This document shows, one piece after another, positions 9,975 through 19,029 of a stretch of 64,000 bases of DNA. The position numbers and the translations under genes are program-made. A model generated the notes under the pieces. The model saw only the letters and a list, made by a program, of their open reading frames with translations, made no database searches and had not been told where the DNA came from. The stretch covers positions 1,728,001-1,792,000 of the forward strand of contig NZ_CP041614.1 of the NCBI RefSeq assembly GCF_007197555.1. The letters run 5' to 3'. The first letter of the stretch is position 1; each line of letters starts with the position of its first letter. Origin of the DNA: Shewanella psychropiezotolerans. Lineage in GTDB: Bacteria > Pseudomonadota > Gammaproteobacteria > Enterobacterales > Shewanellaceae.

Positions 9975-10239
9975 ATACCAATCGGTATAAGAAAGTGGCC
10001 AACTCAGAGTTATTTTTGACTGCATAATTCAAGGTGGATGAGTGAGGGAATGGTGATCCCTTTTGAACTCATTCAACACAGAAGTAGGCTGCCAAAAACA
10101 CTCCTGAAAGGCGAGTTTTAGCACTTCCGATACGGCGTTAACGAACTTAAACGTAGAATAACTATGTTCCTCACTCGTTGCCTTGCCTCTGAAGCGCTAA
10201 ACTCTTGCTGAGTGACCACACCTTTATACCGATTGGTAT
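9975..10239. repeat. 265-bp terminal-inverted-repeat element, copy 1
   Basis: A non-coding unit bounded by imperfect inverted repeats of about 30 bases. The left end begins ATACCAATCGGTATAA and continues toward GTGGCCA; the right end read on the other strand begins ATACCAATCGGTATAA and continues toward GTGGTCA. The outermost 16 bases are themselves a near-palindrome. The inside shares blocks with the element at 21940-22206 (CCCTTTTGA, CAACACAGAAGTAG, AGAATAACTAT). It has no ORF and looks like a MITE or large REP-like intergenic repeat. It fills most of the gap between the VOC gene and the RAYT remnant at 10379; nothing else is seen in that gap. Confidence 0.75.
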
Positions 10240-10378
10240 TACAGACCAAACGATACTCAAATAGTCTGTTATGAGTGAAATATCGACTATTTCCTTAAAA
10301 ATAAAACATCATAAACCCCAAACAAGGGTTTGGTTATGTATGAAAAAATGACTTTAAATTGGGTATATAGGGTCTTGA

Positions 10379-10788
10379 TTAAGCGCTATCTAGCCATCGA
10401 TGACAGTTGGCAGCCCCTTGCTTACGTTTGCGGTCAAGATGTTCACAGTAGACAGTTAACTCTTGGGTGTTGCCCACGGGCTCTTTGAAAATCTTGGTAA
10501 ACTCTGTGGTCAGCTTTATCCTGTTTTCTTGCGGGATATTAAGTCTATTTAAAATATTAGCCGACTCTTGACTCATAGAGCCTCGCTTGTCAGCTCTGAC
10601 TATTCGCCCTGTATCATCAACAAGTTGCAGATAATCTTTAGCACTGAACATGAGTCCTTTAGGCATTGCTTTATGCTCGTTGCCGACAAAGGGCTGCAGT
10701 GATGTTGGCTGCTCACCTTGTATCGTTGCCTTGATACGCAGTTTAATGCTAGTGAAATTTGAAGTGTAGTAGCCATTTTAGCGCGGAT
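10379..10788 (-). pseudogene. C-terminal remnant of a RAYT (Y1/HUH) transposase gene
   Basis: The reading frame encodes a clear relative of the C-terminal third of the intact RAYT at 17612-18640: SAKDYLQLVDDTGRIVRADKRG here against HFCDYLQLIDWTGRAIRPDKRG there. In-frame homology continues upstream of the first ATG (KATIQGEQPTSLQPFVGNEH). A one-base shift near 10755 then leads into IRAKMATTLQ, which matches IRAGIANTLQ of the intact protein. Homology stops near 10788. The catalytic HUH and tyrosine region is gone. About 40-110 bases further right, sequence resembling a RAYT leader (ACACCC..ATTGTCA on the minus strand) remains, suggesting an internal deletion. Confidence 0.8.
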
Positions 10789-10929
10789 AGCCTATCTCTT
10801 GGTGGAGAGTGGTGCACTTCTACTTTGAACAAGGGAGGCCATACAGGCAAGTGACAATCCTGGGTGTCTTGGTTATTTGGACATATTTTGCCGAACTGGC
10901 TTTTAGATAGGATATCATTCGAGTACAGC

Positions 10930-10967
10930 CCCTGTGGGCTCTACCAAATCAAACAACGTCCTTGTTT
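10930..10967 (-). repeat. REP-like sequence near the RAYT remnant
   Basis: Read on the minus strand this contains AAACAAGGACGTT and, 11 bases on, TTGGTAGAGCCCACAGGG. The same two blocks lie next to each other at 18831-18863 beside the intact RAYT, with TTGGCAGAGCCCACAGGG. REP repeats are the known partners of RAYT transposases, so these look like cognate REP copies. The rest of 10789-11122 holds RAYT leader remnants and no gene that I can support. Confidence 0.6.
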
Positions 10968-11122
10968 AACGGCCAGTTCGGCATCCCTGCCTTTCGTTCG
11001 GAGAGTATAACTTCGTGATACCTCACCCTTTTTGGGAAGCCCGCAGCTGCATCTATACTGACTGATTTACAAGAAAGTGGCCTTTTTATAGATTAAATCT
11101 ATTGGTATTCGCCTGAGTCTAA

Positions 11123-13219
11123 TTATCCTTCACAGCTGGCGATTAGATTGTTAACCGCTTTTGATATCAGGTCTTTTTTCATCTGAGTGCGTGCAACAGG
11201 CTGTTTAAACCAGAAGCTCATCGGCTGCTCAAAGCCAATACCGTGCATATAATTGTAGATCGCCATACGAAGCCCGACCCCAAGCATTTCATGATCCGTG
11301 CCGGTTGGATCGGTGAAGTCCACATCGTTTTCAGCGAATAAGATCTCAGGGCGCTCGGCAAGCGTGATGCCAAACTTCTCAGGGTTCATGCCTATAGGAC
11401 TGTGAACCGTGGCCACAAAACGGTGCCAGTAGGCGGACTGGAAACAACCTTGCTCCATCATCTGACGCACCATTTCCAGCGAATCGATGGTTTCTTGCTC
11501 GGTTTGTGTTGGAAAGCCATACATCAAATAGGCGTGAACTAATATACCTGCTTCACTGAAGGCTTTGGTTACGTGGCCGACCCGCTCAACACTCACGCCT
11601 TTTTTCATCAGTTTCAATAGACGATCTGATGCCACCTCAAGACCGCCGCTAACAGCTATACAACCAGAATCCGCCAGCAACTGGCAACGGGCTTGGCTAA
11701 ACGTCCTCTCAAAACGGATATTGCCCCACCAGCTGATCACTACACCGCGTTCAATTAGCCGTTTTGCTAGCGCAAACAACGTCTTTGGCGGTAGGGCTTC
11801 ATCGACGAAATGGAAACCTGTCTGTCCGGTTTCTTCGATGAGTTGTTCGATTCTATCCACCAGAATATCGGCTCCAGCGGTGTCGTAGCGGTCGATATAG
11901 TCCAGACTGACATCGCAAAAGCTGCATTTACGCCAATAACAACCATGAGCTATGGTCAGTTTATTCCAGCGTCCATCGCTCCAAATGCGGTGCATCGGAT
12001 TGAGCATTTCACACAAAGACAGGTATTCCCCCAATGGCAGGCCATCGTATATCGGTGCACCGACATCGGTTTGTGGGATATCGTGGAGCTGCGCATTTTC
12101 ATTGAAGTGTACGTATGCTTGGCCATTTTCATCCTCTGCGAGGAAAAAGGTGCGCATCAGGGAGTCTATCTCACGTTGTCCTTCAAAGTATTCCAGCAGC
12201 GTGATAAAAGGACGTTCGCCGTCGTCGAGACAGATAAAATCGACAAACTCAAATACTCGAGGGTCCTTCAGTGCGCGCAGCTCGGTATTGATAAAACCAC
12301 CGCCCATTACGATGGGAATATCAGGATTGATGGCTTTACAAGTTTGCGCAATACGTAAGGCTCCTAGCATATTTCCGGGGAAAGGCACGGTTAACGCGAC
12401 TACGCTAGGCTGAGTTTCTTCCAGATACTGCTCGACCAATTGTTCCAAAATTTCCGAGCTGAAACTAGGTTCGCCCATCAAGGTATCGTAGAGGTTGTCA
12501 AAGCTTGGGTTGGCTGCCGCTAATTTCTCGCCATAACGGCTCACTTCAAAGTAGGGATCAACCCCTGAGTAATGACCTGAGACAGATCATTAATAAACAG
12601 GGTTGCTAGATATTTGGCTTTATCTTGTACGCCTAGATTACCAAAGGCCGCTTGCATCACATCGCCGGATACCGCTTCCATCTGAGCAATAGTGTCAAAC
12701 GCCGGGCCTTCTGGTAAAAAACGACGGGAGTTAATACGCAGTGCAAGGCTTGGATCTTTGCCCTGCAAAAAGCGAATAGCAAGCTCAACTGTCTGGTGGT
12801 AACGGTCAAACTCAGCCAGAAAACTAAAGATCACATCAGGCAGCTCATTGTCTTCAAAGTGCTCGAAGTTTTCTTCCACATGCTGACGAATAATCTCCAG
12901 CGCAGGCGCTGTCATCATTTCTAGGAAAAGCTCAATAGCAGGATCTCGCTGAACCGCCTCATAGCCTCGAGAGCGTAAAAAACCAGTTAAATACGCTGTT
13001 GCCGGTAGGGCGTATTCAGTTGGGTCATAGGTGGAGTCATTAGAAGAACGGTCATAACCTGCCTTTAAATCGTAAAATCTGAATACTCTGTGTGAAAATG
13101 AACGGTTCGAAACAGTCAGTACGAAACCTTCAGAATCAAGCAGAGTGTGGCAGCAAGCCCCTATGTCAGGATTGTTGCCATAAAAATTAGGGGGATTCTA
13201 ACAAATGAACGATACCCAT
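11123..13219 (-). pseudogene. B12-binding radical SAM protein gene, broken by two frameshifts
   Basis: A single gene of about 698 codons is split over three frames. From the right, ATG at 13219 gives MGIVHLLESP; a shift in the run of five G (13190-13194) leads to NFYGNNPDIGACCHTLLD. That frame runs without a stop to VITQG; a shift in the run CCCC at 12562-12565 (one base short) leads to VDPYFEVSRYGEKL and the rest. The middle part fits a cobalamin-binding fold (VVALTVPFPGN, IVMGGGF). The radical SAM cluster motif reads CYWRKCSFC, i.e. C-x4-C-x2-C rather than C-x3-C-x2-C, and is followed by GGLEVASDRLL and AYLMYGFPTQT. Substrate unknown. The high conservation outside the two shifts suggests a recent loss or a base-calling error. 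Confidence 0.85.
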
Positions 13220-13297
13220 TCTACTTCAAAGTGCAGGTTTCAGAGCAGTCTGAGCGGATTCAACTACATTGGATTATTTACTTCTTCGTTTGGAGTT

Positions 13298-13612
13298 TTA
13301 TGTGTATAAAATGGATATTGAAATTGACTCAACTAGTAGTTCGGCTGCAATTTCAATATGACTTGGGTCTTTAATATTGTCATAAATTTCAACATGGCAA
13401 TTAGATTTAAAGAATTTACAAACTTGTAATTGAACTAAAAAAAGTTCATCTTTATTTAAATTTGATAGAGAGTTCGGTACACCTTTTATACCATTATTGT
13501 GTCTTTGAGCTATTATGATACTCGCAACTAATGATGCTTGCTGTTCACTAAGGGCGTGAATTTTGCAATCAGAATAGACTCTAGCAGCCATTAAGCTGGT
13601 AATTATTGACAT
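13298..13612 (-). CDS. Hypothetical protein, AT-rich
   Basis: A 104-residue protein that I do not recognise. It has no signal peptide or membrane segment and is predicted to be mostly helical. The start is supported by GAGGTG about 6 bases before the ATG. Base composition is markedly more AT-rich than the housekeeping genes, as for the next two leftward genes, consistent with acquired DNA. Confidence 0.5.
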   Translation of the reverse strand: MSIITSLMAARVYSDCKIHALSEQQASLVASIIIAQRHNNGIKGVPNSLSNLNKDELFLVQLQVCKFFKSNCHVEIYDNIKDPSHIEIAAELLVESISISILYT

Positions 13613-13782
13613 GAATACACCTCAATTAGATATGTTTAATAGGGAATGTGAAAATTTATGCATAGGTATCACTACATTTAATTTAGATTGGGTTACATTT
13701 ACTTAGGCTGTTGTTTTTTATGCGTATAAGTAAACATCTTCTATAACTATTGTGGGATGCGTGTGAATAACTCTATATAAAA

Positions 13783-14160
13783 CTATTGAACGTCATAAGC
13801 TTGCTTGAAACCTATTACTCCAGCTAAATTACTTTTTCTTAGTTTAGATAGGAAGATATTTAAATAGTACTTAACCATATATTTATCTTGTATGGATAAA
13901 TAATCGTAAATAAAAGGGTCAGTTACAACCTTGAAATGTCTACTCATATAGTCAGGAGCATCAGACTTTATTTTTTCGACATTGCTCATCATCTCTCTTA
14001 CACAAAGTCTTGCAAGTAATGAATTCTTATTTTTAAAAATCCTGAACATGTGGCTTGATGAACACACGCCAAGATGTACCTCTGCCATACTAATATTTAA
14101 CGCGCCGTATTTTTTTATAAGTTCTTCAGCTCTATCTAACAGTTCTGTTTCTATCTTCAT
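13783..14160 (-). CDS. TetR-like DNA-binding protein, short
   Basis: A 125-residue protein whose first 55 residues fit a TetR-type helix-turn-helix: LLDRAEELIKKYGALNISMAEVHLGVCSSSHMFRIFKNKNSLLARL, with the usual 'F+NK..L' close (only the pattern is cited). The C-terminal ligand domain is much shorter than the usual 190-220 aa protein. GGACG precedes the ATG as a ribosome binding site. It is transcribed in the same direction as the patatin gene upstream (14467-15402) with a 300-base gap, so it may control that gene or itself. Confidence 0.6.
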   Translation of the reverse strand: MKIETELLDRAEELIKKYGALNISMAEVHLGVCSSSHMFRIFKNKNSLLARLCVREMMSNVEKIKSDAPDYMSRHFKVVTDPFIYDYLSIQDKYMVKYYLNIFLSKLRKSNLAGVIGFKQAYDVQ

Positions 14161-14445
14161 CGTTACGTCCTAATTATTGAAAGTGTTACCGTTAAATTAA
14201 ATCTACCCTGAAGATTATTTCTAACCCATAGGTTTAATCTATGTGTTTGCTCTAACAGACTTTTATTTGATTGGTCAAGATGGAATGTTGCAGCATTCTT
14301 ATAAATTGACTTTATGTGAAGTGTATTCTTTTTAAGTTACTTTCTTATATTTATTTCCTTACGTTTAGCTATTATGCTGTACTAACTTTAGGATGATGAT
14401 TAGCAAGTTATAATGCTATCTATTATTGTATATATATTCTGTTAT

Positions 14446-14478
14446 TTATTGGTTATTGGTTATTGGTTATTGGTTATT
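14446..14478. repeat. 7-bp tandem repeat (TTATTGG, 4.7 copies)
   Basis: Four perfect copies of TTATTGG starting at 14446 and a partial fifth. The array overlaps the stop codon and last codons of the leftward patatin gene, so gain or loss of a unit would change the protein's C-terminal end. The rest of the gap 14161-14445 is AT-rich with nothing I can identify. Confidence 0.85.
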
Positions 14479-15402
14479 TAGTTTGAAAAGTTTTTTACCT
14501 AGAGTTTCCTTAAAGTAGCGGCCTGAACGATAACCGAGTTCATAATCACTTTCCAGTGAATGCTTACTACTGCCAATTAATTTAGAGCGTAGGTCATTTT
14601 TGGGGTAGATCTCATAAATAGTTACATCACTTGGTGGAGAGTTTAGAAAGGATTGAGTTCGCCGATAATTCTCTTCATGTTCAAGTAGCAAACTAATTAA
14701 ATTTGAAAGCTTACTCCTCCCGAGTGATTTAGTTAGGATTGACATCCAGCAATGATTGAACTTAGTTGTGATCGGAACAGTACGGATCACAACAATATCC
14801 TTATACCCGCGCTTATAGGCCTCTTGAACTGGAATAGGTGCACCTAAACCCCCATCTATCCAATACTGTTTTTGGTTTAAAACTGGCTGTTTTCGTAATG
14901 CAGGAATTGAACATGATGCCTGTAAAGATGTTTGCCAATTATCATCGTATAGATCAAAATAAAATGGCCTATGAGTATCTACATGGCTAGCGCAAGCAAG
15001 CACTGTACATGAGCGCATTCTTTCACGAGCCTGCAGCCAATTCAGAGGTATTTTTGTTTGCATCTCTTTTAATAACCAGTCTAGATCTAAACCTTCTTTA
15101 CCTGATAAAAATCTAGTTAAATCAAAAAAATGATTAGTAGTGGTCGCTTTAGTGATTACATCATAAGCATGCTTACTTTGACCGCACAGATATGACGCCA
15201 AATTAAGTGAACCTGCTGATGTTCCTATCATTAACGAAAAGGGGCAAAACTTTGCCTCCAAGAACGCATCTAGAACCCCCGCAGTAAAAATACCACGTTG
15301 CCCTCCCCCTTCAGTCACTAATGCTACTTTTTGAGAGTGTACTGGTAAGTGAGATAGTGCATCCACGTTATTAACTGCGCATGATATATGTTTCCCTTTC
15401 AT
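14467..15402 (-). CDS. Patatin-like phospholipase
   Basis: A 311-residue serine acyl hydrolase of the bacterial patatin family (YjjU/RssA type). The oxyanion-hole loop EGGGQRG lies at about 31-37, the nucleophile elbow GTSAG at 60-64 (Ser62), and the dyad aspartate in IDGGLGAP (Asp183). There is no signal peptide, so it is probably cytosolic or membrane-associated. The last residues (NNQ) are written by a 7-bp tandem repeat. It is AT-rich and lies in the accessory island; patatins in such islands are sometimes defence or toxin effectors, but nothing adjacent shows this. Confidence 0.88.
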   Translation of the reverse strand: MKGKHISCAVNNVDALSHLPVHSQKVALVTEGGGQRGIFTAGVLDAFLEAKFCPFSLMIGTSAGSLNLASYLCGQSKHAYDVITKATTTNHFFDLTRFLSGKEGLDLDWLLKEMQTKIPLNWLQARERMRSCTVLACASHVDTHRPFYFDLYDDNWQTSLQASCSIPALRKQPVLNQKQYWIDGGLGAPIPVQEAYKRGYKDIVVIRTVPITTKFNHCWMSILTKSLGRSKLSNLISLLLEHEENYRRTQSFLNSPPSDVTIYEIYPKNDLRSKLIGSSKHSLESDYELGYRSGRYFKETLGKKLFKLNNQ

Positions 15403-15698
15403 TTTTAGCCTTTTACTTACTGTATCAAAGGCATAAATAGTATACTTGTACCAACATTATAAATATTTGAATTAATTTATACTTTAATTAAATTTTATTT
15501 ATGCTAATTATGAATTGACTATATATCAAGGCAGGGTGAGAGCATGCTTTGAATGATTTTCAACCAAAGAATAGCTGAGTAATAAATAAGGACAGACATG
15601 GTTAATGGCACGCTCTGTAAGATAACTAAAACACCCAAAATTGTCAGAGCCAGCTCCCTTAACTAAGCTTAGGTAAGAGTTTTTGAGGAGGATTGGTT

Positions 15699-15996
15699 AT
15701 GCCGACACCAAGGAAAGCATTAGTAAGTTTGGAACTCTCTATTTAAGAGTCGGTCCATTTAATCACTGTATATCTCGTTGTGTTAGAAAGGTTTTTCTGT
15801 GTGGAGTCGATCATTATACAGGTCAATCCTATGAGCATAGGCGTGATTGGGTTGAAAGTCGATTGTTAGAATTGGCTTCAGTGTTCGCTATCGATATTTG
15901 TGCTTATGCCGTAATGAGTAATCATCTGCATCTCGTACTACGGGTCGATGATGAATTGGTTCGAAACTGGTCTGATAGGGATGTGGTGGCTCAATG
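15699..15996 (+). pseudogene. N-terminal fragment of a RAYT transposase gene, cut by an IS10-like element
   Basis: A strong ribosome binding site (GAGGAGG, 15684-15690) precedes ATG 15699, giving MPTPRKALVSLELSI and then a stop. After a shift, homology resumes as NHCISRCVRKVFLCG, then SYEHRRDW and the HUH-type motif SNHLHLVLR. The frame ends at 15996, where the left end of the IS10-like element begins. No C-terminal half of this gene is found on the other side of the element. It is a different RAYT from the intact one at 17612 (many substitutions). Confidence 0.8.
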
Positions 15997-17334
15997 CTGT
16001 AGGATCCCCTCATAATTCATTACCCCAACACCCATGTTCTCTGGATATTTCAGATAATATTTTTGCTGCATCGATAAGTTCACTTTTAGATATTTGATAG
16101 TGAGCTCGCCGTCTGAGAAGTTCTTTTCCCATTCTTACAGTCGAAAGAACACTACGCTTTCTTACCGTATTAGCTTGAAAGTGTCTTTGTAGCTTTTGAG
16201 CTTCAGCGAACAAGCCTACCCACCAAAAGGCTAATTGTACTAGCAGCGCTATCATTAATAGTATGTCCATCCTTGCGGCTGAGCGAGTTCGGCTATGACG
16301 TAAACCAAATCCATAAGCTGGGCTTTTTAAGTCTCTGAACGTCTCTTCAATTTGCATTCGCTTTCGATAGATATTGACCAGCTTTTTAGGAGGAATAGCT
16401 TCCATTGTTAAGTTGGTCACCAACGCCAAAGGTTCCTTAGCTGTTCGTTCGTAAGTCCATTGTGCAGTATGGTGACAATCTGTTGTCGTACTTCTCTGGC
16501 CTGTACGCCCTTTATTACGCTCCTTAAATATCACCATTTCACAAATTAGTGGTTTCTTAACTGATAAAGCTATCCGTCCTACATGCTTTGCACGACTTGT
16601 TGCTGATGGATACAACTCTTTTAACGAAAACTGCCGACCGTTGGGGTGTTGACGATAAACACTTAATCCTCTAGCTCTACCTAACCAATACCAACTTAGT
16701 TTTTCAACTTGCCTAAACCATGGGTTTCTAAAACCGGCATCTGTAACGATTAAAGGAGTCATGTGCTTCGGTATAACTTGGTTCAACTCGTTTAAGAATT
16801 GGTTATGAGCCGTTTGCGTACCTTGTAGTGCTAAAGGAAAAGTTCGCTCATAAAGTGTAATAGAGCGTCCTCTTAGCGCGATAGAGGCTCTTAAGGCAAT
16901 AAGCTCACGACCTTCTTTCATATCAGACCAATCGACCAACACTGTTGGCATAGTATTCTGGTAAAGTAACCATTTGGCGTGCCATTGATAAACAGCAATT
17001 AGTTCTGAGTGGAGATGATGGTTCCCCAATAATCTATCCATACGTTTGATGGAATGCTTAGTACGAGTCTCACTGCTGTTAATGTGTCGACCTAATGAAG
17101 TTAAGGTCAACTCATCTGAATCAACAAGTGCTCGGCAAGCAACCATGAGAGTATTTAAGCGTTTTAGATGGATCTCTGGGCAATGCTCATAGAGAGATTG
17201 ATGTAAGATAGCTAATACTTGCACCTTGATATCCTGTGTTTGATGTTTGTTCGCACCTTCATCAGATCACAGTTCAAGGTGTAAGTGCACCCTAGTTAAA
17301 TGATTTTTAATAAAATTATCAGGGGATTCCTCAG
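15997..17334. mobile_element. IS10-like insertion sequence (IS4 family), 1338 bp
   Basis: The left end reads CTGTAGGATCCCCTCATAATT and the right end, on the other strand, CTGAGGAATCCCCTGATAATT; both match the IS10 terminal pattern CTGANAGATCCCCTC. The length (1338 bp) is close to IS10 (1329 bp). One full transposase gene fills it. The left flank GGCTCAATG resembles an IS10 target (NGCTNAGCN), but the right flank GGCAGAGCC does not repeat it, so there is no 9-bp target duplication. The right flank is exactly the first base of the 182-bp direct repeat. Confidence 0.88.
16010..17224 (-). CDS. IS10-like transposase (IS4 family, DDE)
   Basis: A 404-residue cut-and-paste transposase. The opening resembles the IS10 transposase closely (LHQSLYEHCPEIHLKRLNTL). 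DDE motifs are visible: VLVDWSD, LIVTDAGF, and the YREK-like signature IYRKRMQIEETFRDLK. The C-terminal part QANTVRKRSVLSTVRMG also matches. It appears full length and intact. Confidence 0.93.
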   Translation of the reverse strand: MQVLAILHQSLYEHCPEIHLKRLNTLMVACRALVDSDELTLTSLGRHINSSETRTKHSIKRMDRLLGNHHLHSELIAVYQWHAKWLLYQNTMPTVLVDWSDMKEGRELIALRASIALRGRSITLYERTFPLALQGTQTAHNQFLNELNQVIPKHMTPLIVTDAGFRNPWFRQVEKLSWYWLGRARGLSVYRQHPNGRQFSLKELYPSATSRAKHVGRIALSVKKPLICEMVIFKERNKGRTGQRSTTTDCHHTAQWTYERTAKEPLALVTNLTMEAIPPKKLVNIYRKRMQIEETFRDLKSPAYGFGLRHSRTRSAARMDILLMIALLVQLAFWWVGLFAEAQKLQRHFQANTVRKRSVLSTVRMGKELLRRRAHYQISKSELIDAAKILSEISREHGCWGNEL

Positions 17335-17516
17335 GGCAGAGCCCACAGGGAAGTGTTCACGGCGCCTCGTAGAAGTGTTTACATGTTAAGCGAGCCGCAG
17401 GCTATAGATTAGAATGAACTTATGGCATTCATGAAGTTAGCCAAACACCAAACCAGCTTAATGAACCCAACCCAAAAAAGATACTTGCAACTTGTTATCC
17501 GACAAGAATTGTTTGC
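17335..17516 (+). repeat. 182-bp perfect direct repeat, left copy
   Basis: Identical over all 182 bases to 18848-19029 (offset 1513). It begins GGCAGAGCCCACAGGG, the core of the REP sequence, and includes an ATG-started frame (MAFMKLAKHQTSLMNP) that runs on differently in each copy. The left boundary coincides with the right end of the IS10-like element. The two copies bracket the intact RAYT gene. Confidence 0.92.
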
Positions 17517-17611
17517 AAAAAAGACGGGACAGCCATATCTTTTGTGCTTTAGCTCATCCCCTCTACTAACCTTTAAGTTACCTCAACTTAGTTTTGTTCA
17601 GGATAACGATT

Positions 17612-18640
17612 ATGACTTCAGCTCGAAGAATCCTTATCGATGCAGAATCGACTCCGTTTTATCACATAATAAATCGTTGTGTTAGAAGGGCTTTTTTGTG
17701 CGGAGAGGATAAACTCACAGCTAAAAGCTATGAGCATAGACGCGGCTGGATTGTCGATAAAGTTAAGGCTCTATCTGCTATTTTTTGTATTGATGTTTGT
17801 GCCTATGCGGTGATGAATAATCACTATCATTTAGTCCTTAAAATCGATACCGACAAAGCCAAGTCATTGAGTAACCGTCAGGTTATTAGTCGATGGTGTA
17901 AGGTGACAAAAGGGCATGATGTAGCGACTAAATTTATGAATGGAGAGACCTTAATCGAGGGGGAGCGTTTACTACTTGATGGGTTATTGGCTGAGTGGCA
18001 CGAACGTCTATCCAGTATCTCTTGGTTTATGAGGTGCCTCAATGAAGAGATAGCGCGTAGGGCCAATCGTGAGGATGGATGTAAAGGGGCTTTCTGGGAG
18101 GGGCGCTTTAAGTCACAAGCTTTACTTGATGAGCAAGCACTATTAGCCTGCATGATGTATGTTGATTTAAATCCTATTAGAGCGGGAATTGCCAACACAC
18201 TTCAAGCTTCTGATTATACGTCTATTCAGGAGCGCATTAACGAGCTCAATACACCAGATAAAGACACTAAACCAAATGATGAATCAGAACTAATCTCGAG
18301 TGAGCGACTCAAACCCCTTGCCCAATTTGATGGTGCAGCTCATTTAGCGACTCAATCAGGCGTCCCATTTCATTTCTGTGATTATTTACAACTTATCGAT
18401 TGGACTGGCAGAGCAATTAGGCCAGACAAAAGAGGTTTCATCGACTCAAGTCGCCCTAAATTACTTGATGAACTTGGTATATCATCCGATGCCTGGATAA
18501 CCTCAGCAAAAGAGTTTCGCCGCCAATACAGTGGTATTAGTGGTCGTTGGGATGCTATGTGTGCTTTCAAAAAGCAACATAACTGTGGGCTATGGTGTAA
18601 AGGTAAAGCCAGCAGTAATGCACTTCACCCCTCGCCTTAG
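17612..18640 (+). CDS. RAYT (REP-associated tyrosine transposase), intact
   Basis: A 343-residue single-strand DNA transposase of the Y1/HUH superfamily, the type that is associated with REP palindromes. The metal-binding HUH motif reads NNHYHLVLK (His71, His73). The catalytic tyrosine is probably Tyr183 in MMYVDLNPIRAG, and FWEGRFKSQALLDE is a typical RAYT segment. I choose ATG 17612, with AGGATA about 8 bases before it, over an in-frame TTG at 17594. Like most RAYTs it is single copy in form and flanked by REP-like sequence (18818-18863) and a 182-bp direct repeat. Confidence 0.9.
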   Translation: MTSARRILIDAESTPFYHIINRCVRRAFLCGEDKLTAKSYEHRRGWIVDKVKALSAIFCIDVCAYAVMNNHYHLVLKIDTDKAKSLSNRQVISRWCKVTKGHDVATKFMNGETLIEGERLLLDGLLAEWHERLSSISWFMRCLNEEIARRANREDGCKGAFWEGRFKSQALLDEQALLACMMYVDLNPIRAGIANTLQASDYTSIQERINELNTPDKDTKPNDESELISSERLKPLAQFDGAAHLATQSGVPFHFCDYLQLIDWTGRAIRPDKRGFIDSSRPKLLDELGISSDAWITSAKEFRRQYSGISGRWDAMCAFKKQHNCGLWCKGKASSNALHPSP

Positions 18641-18817
18641 TCGTATATAAATTATCTACAAAGGCTTGGTGATAATTAGGGATTTCGAATAAACCAAGAT
18701 AATTTTTCTAATCAATGTCAGTTTAATTAGACTCGATGCTCTTGCACGTTTATGTCAAAAAGTGAGTTACAACCAAAAAACTCTAGTTCGAAGAAATAAA
18801 TAATCAGGTGTGAACGG

Positions 18818-18863
18818 GGCTGCGAGCTTCCGAAACAAGGACGTTTTGGCAGAGCCCACAGGG
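18818..18863 (+). repeat. REP-like sequence beside the intact RAYT
   Basis: Contains GGCTGCGAGCTTCC, then AAACAAGGACGTT and TTGGCAGAGCCCACAGGG. All three blocks recur, inverted and slightly spread, at 10930-11060 next to the RAYT remnant. The last block starts the 182-bp direct repeat. The rest of 18641-19217 shows only the repeat, a 42-codon frame (18935-19063) begun in it, and a TATAAT box at 19161 ahead of purE. Confidence 0.6.
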
Positions 18864-19029
18864 AAGTGTTCACGGCGCCTCGTAGAAGTGTTTACATGTT
18901 AAGCGAGCCGCAGGCTATAGATTAGAATGAACTTATGGCATTCATGAAGTTAGCCAAACACCAAACCAGCTTAATGAACCCAACCCAAAAAAGATACTTG
19001 CAACTTGTTATCCGACAAGAATTGTTTGC
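18848..19029 (+). repeat. 182-bp perfect direct repeat, right copy
   Basis: Identical to 17335-17516. Here the left boundary lies within an uninterrupted REP-like sequence (GTTTT then GGCAGAGCCC), so this copy appears to be in its native context, while the left copy was cut by the IS10-like element. A frame started in the repeat ends here as ELFATQNGVFVISL with a stop at 19063, 42 codons, whose status as a gene is doubtful. Confidence 0.92.

Noticed and set aside
11810..12413. Two rightward frames of 153 and 182 codons opposite the radical SAM gene
   Set aside because: They lie antisense to a clearly conserved coding region and show no family likeness.
12541..12918. A separate 125-residue gene upstream of the radical SAM gene
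   Set aside because: In-frame homology extends on both sides, and one added G at 12562-12565 fuses it to the downstream frame; it is part of one broken gene.
14446..14478. CRISPR-like array
   Set aside because: The repeat unit is only 7 bp with no spacers, so it is a simple tandem repeat.
17422..17685. 87-codon frame starting in the left 182-bp repeat
   Set aside because: It overlaps the RAYT start, and the same beginning has a different end in the right copy; it looks like a chance frame in repeat DNA.
17335..19029. Composite transposon flanked by the 182-bp repeats
   Set aside because: The repeats have no inverted ends or transposase of their own; tandem duplication with a REP boundary explains them better.
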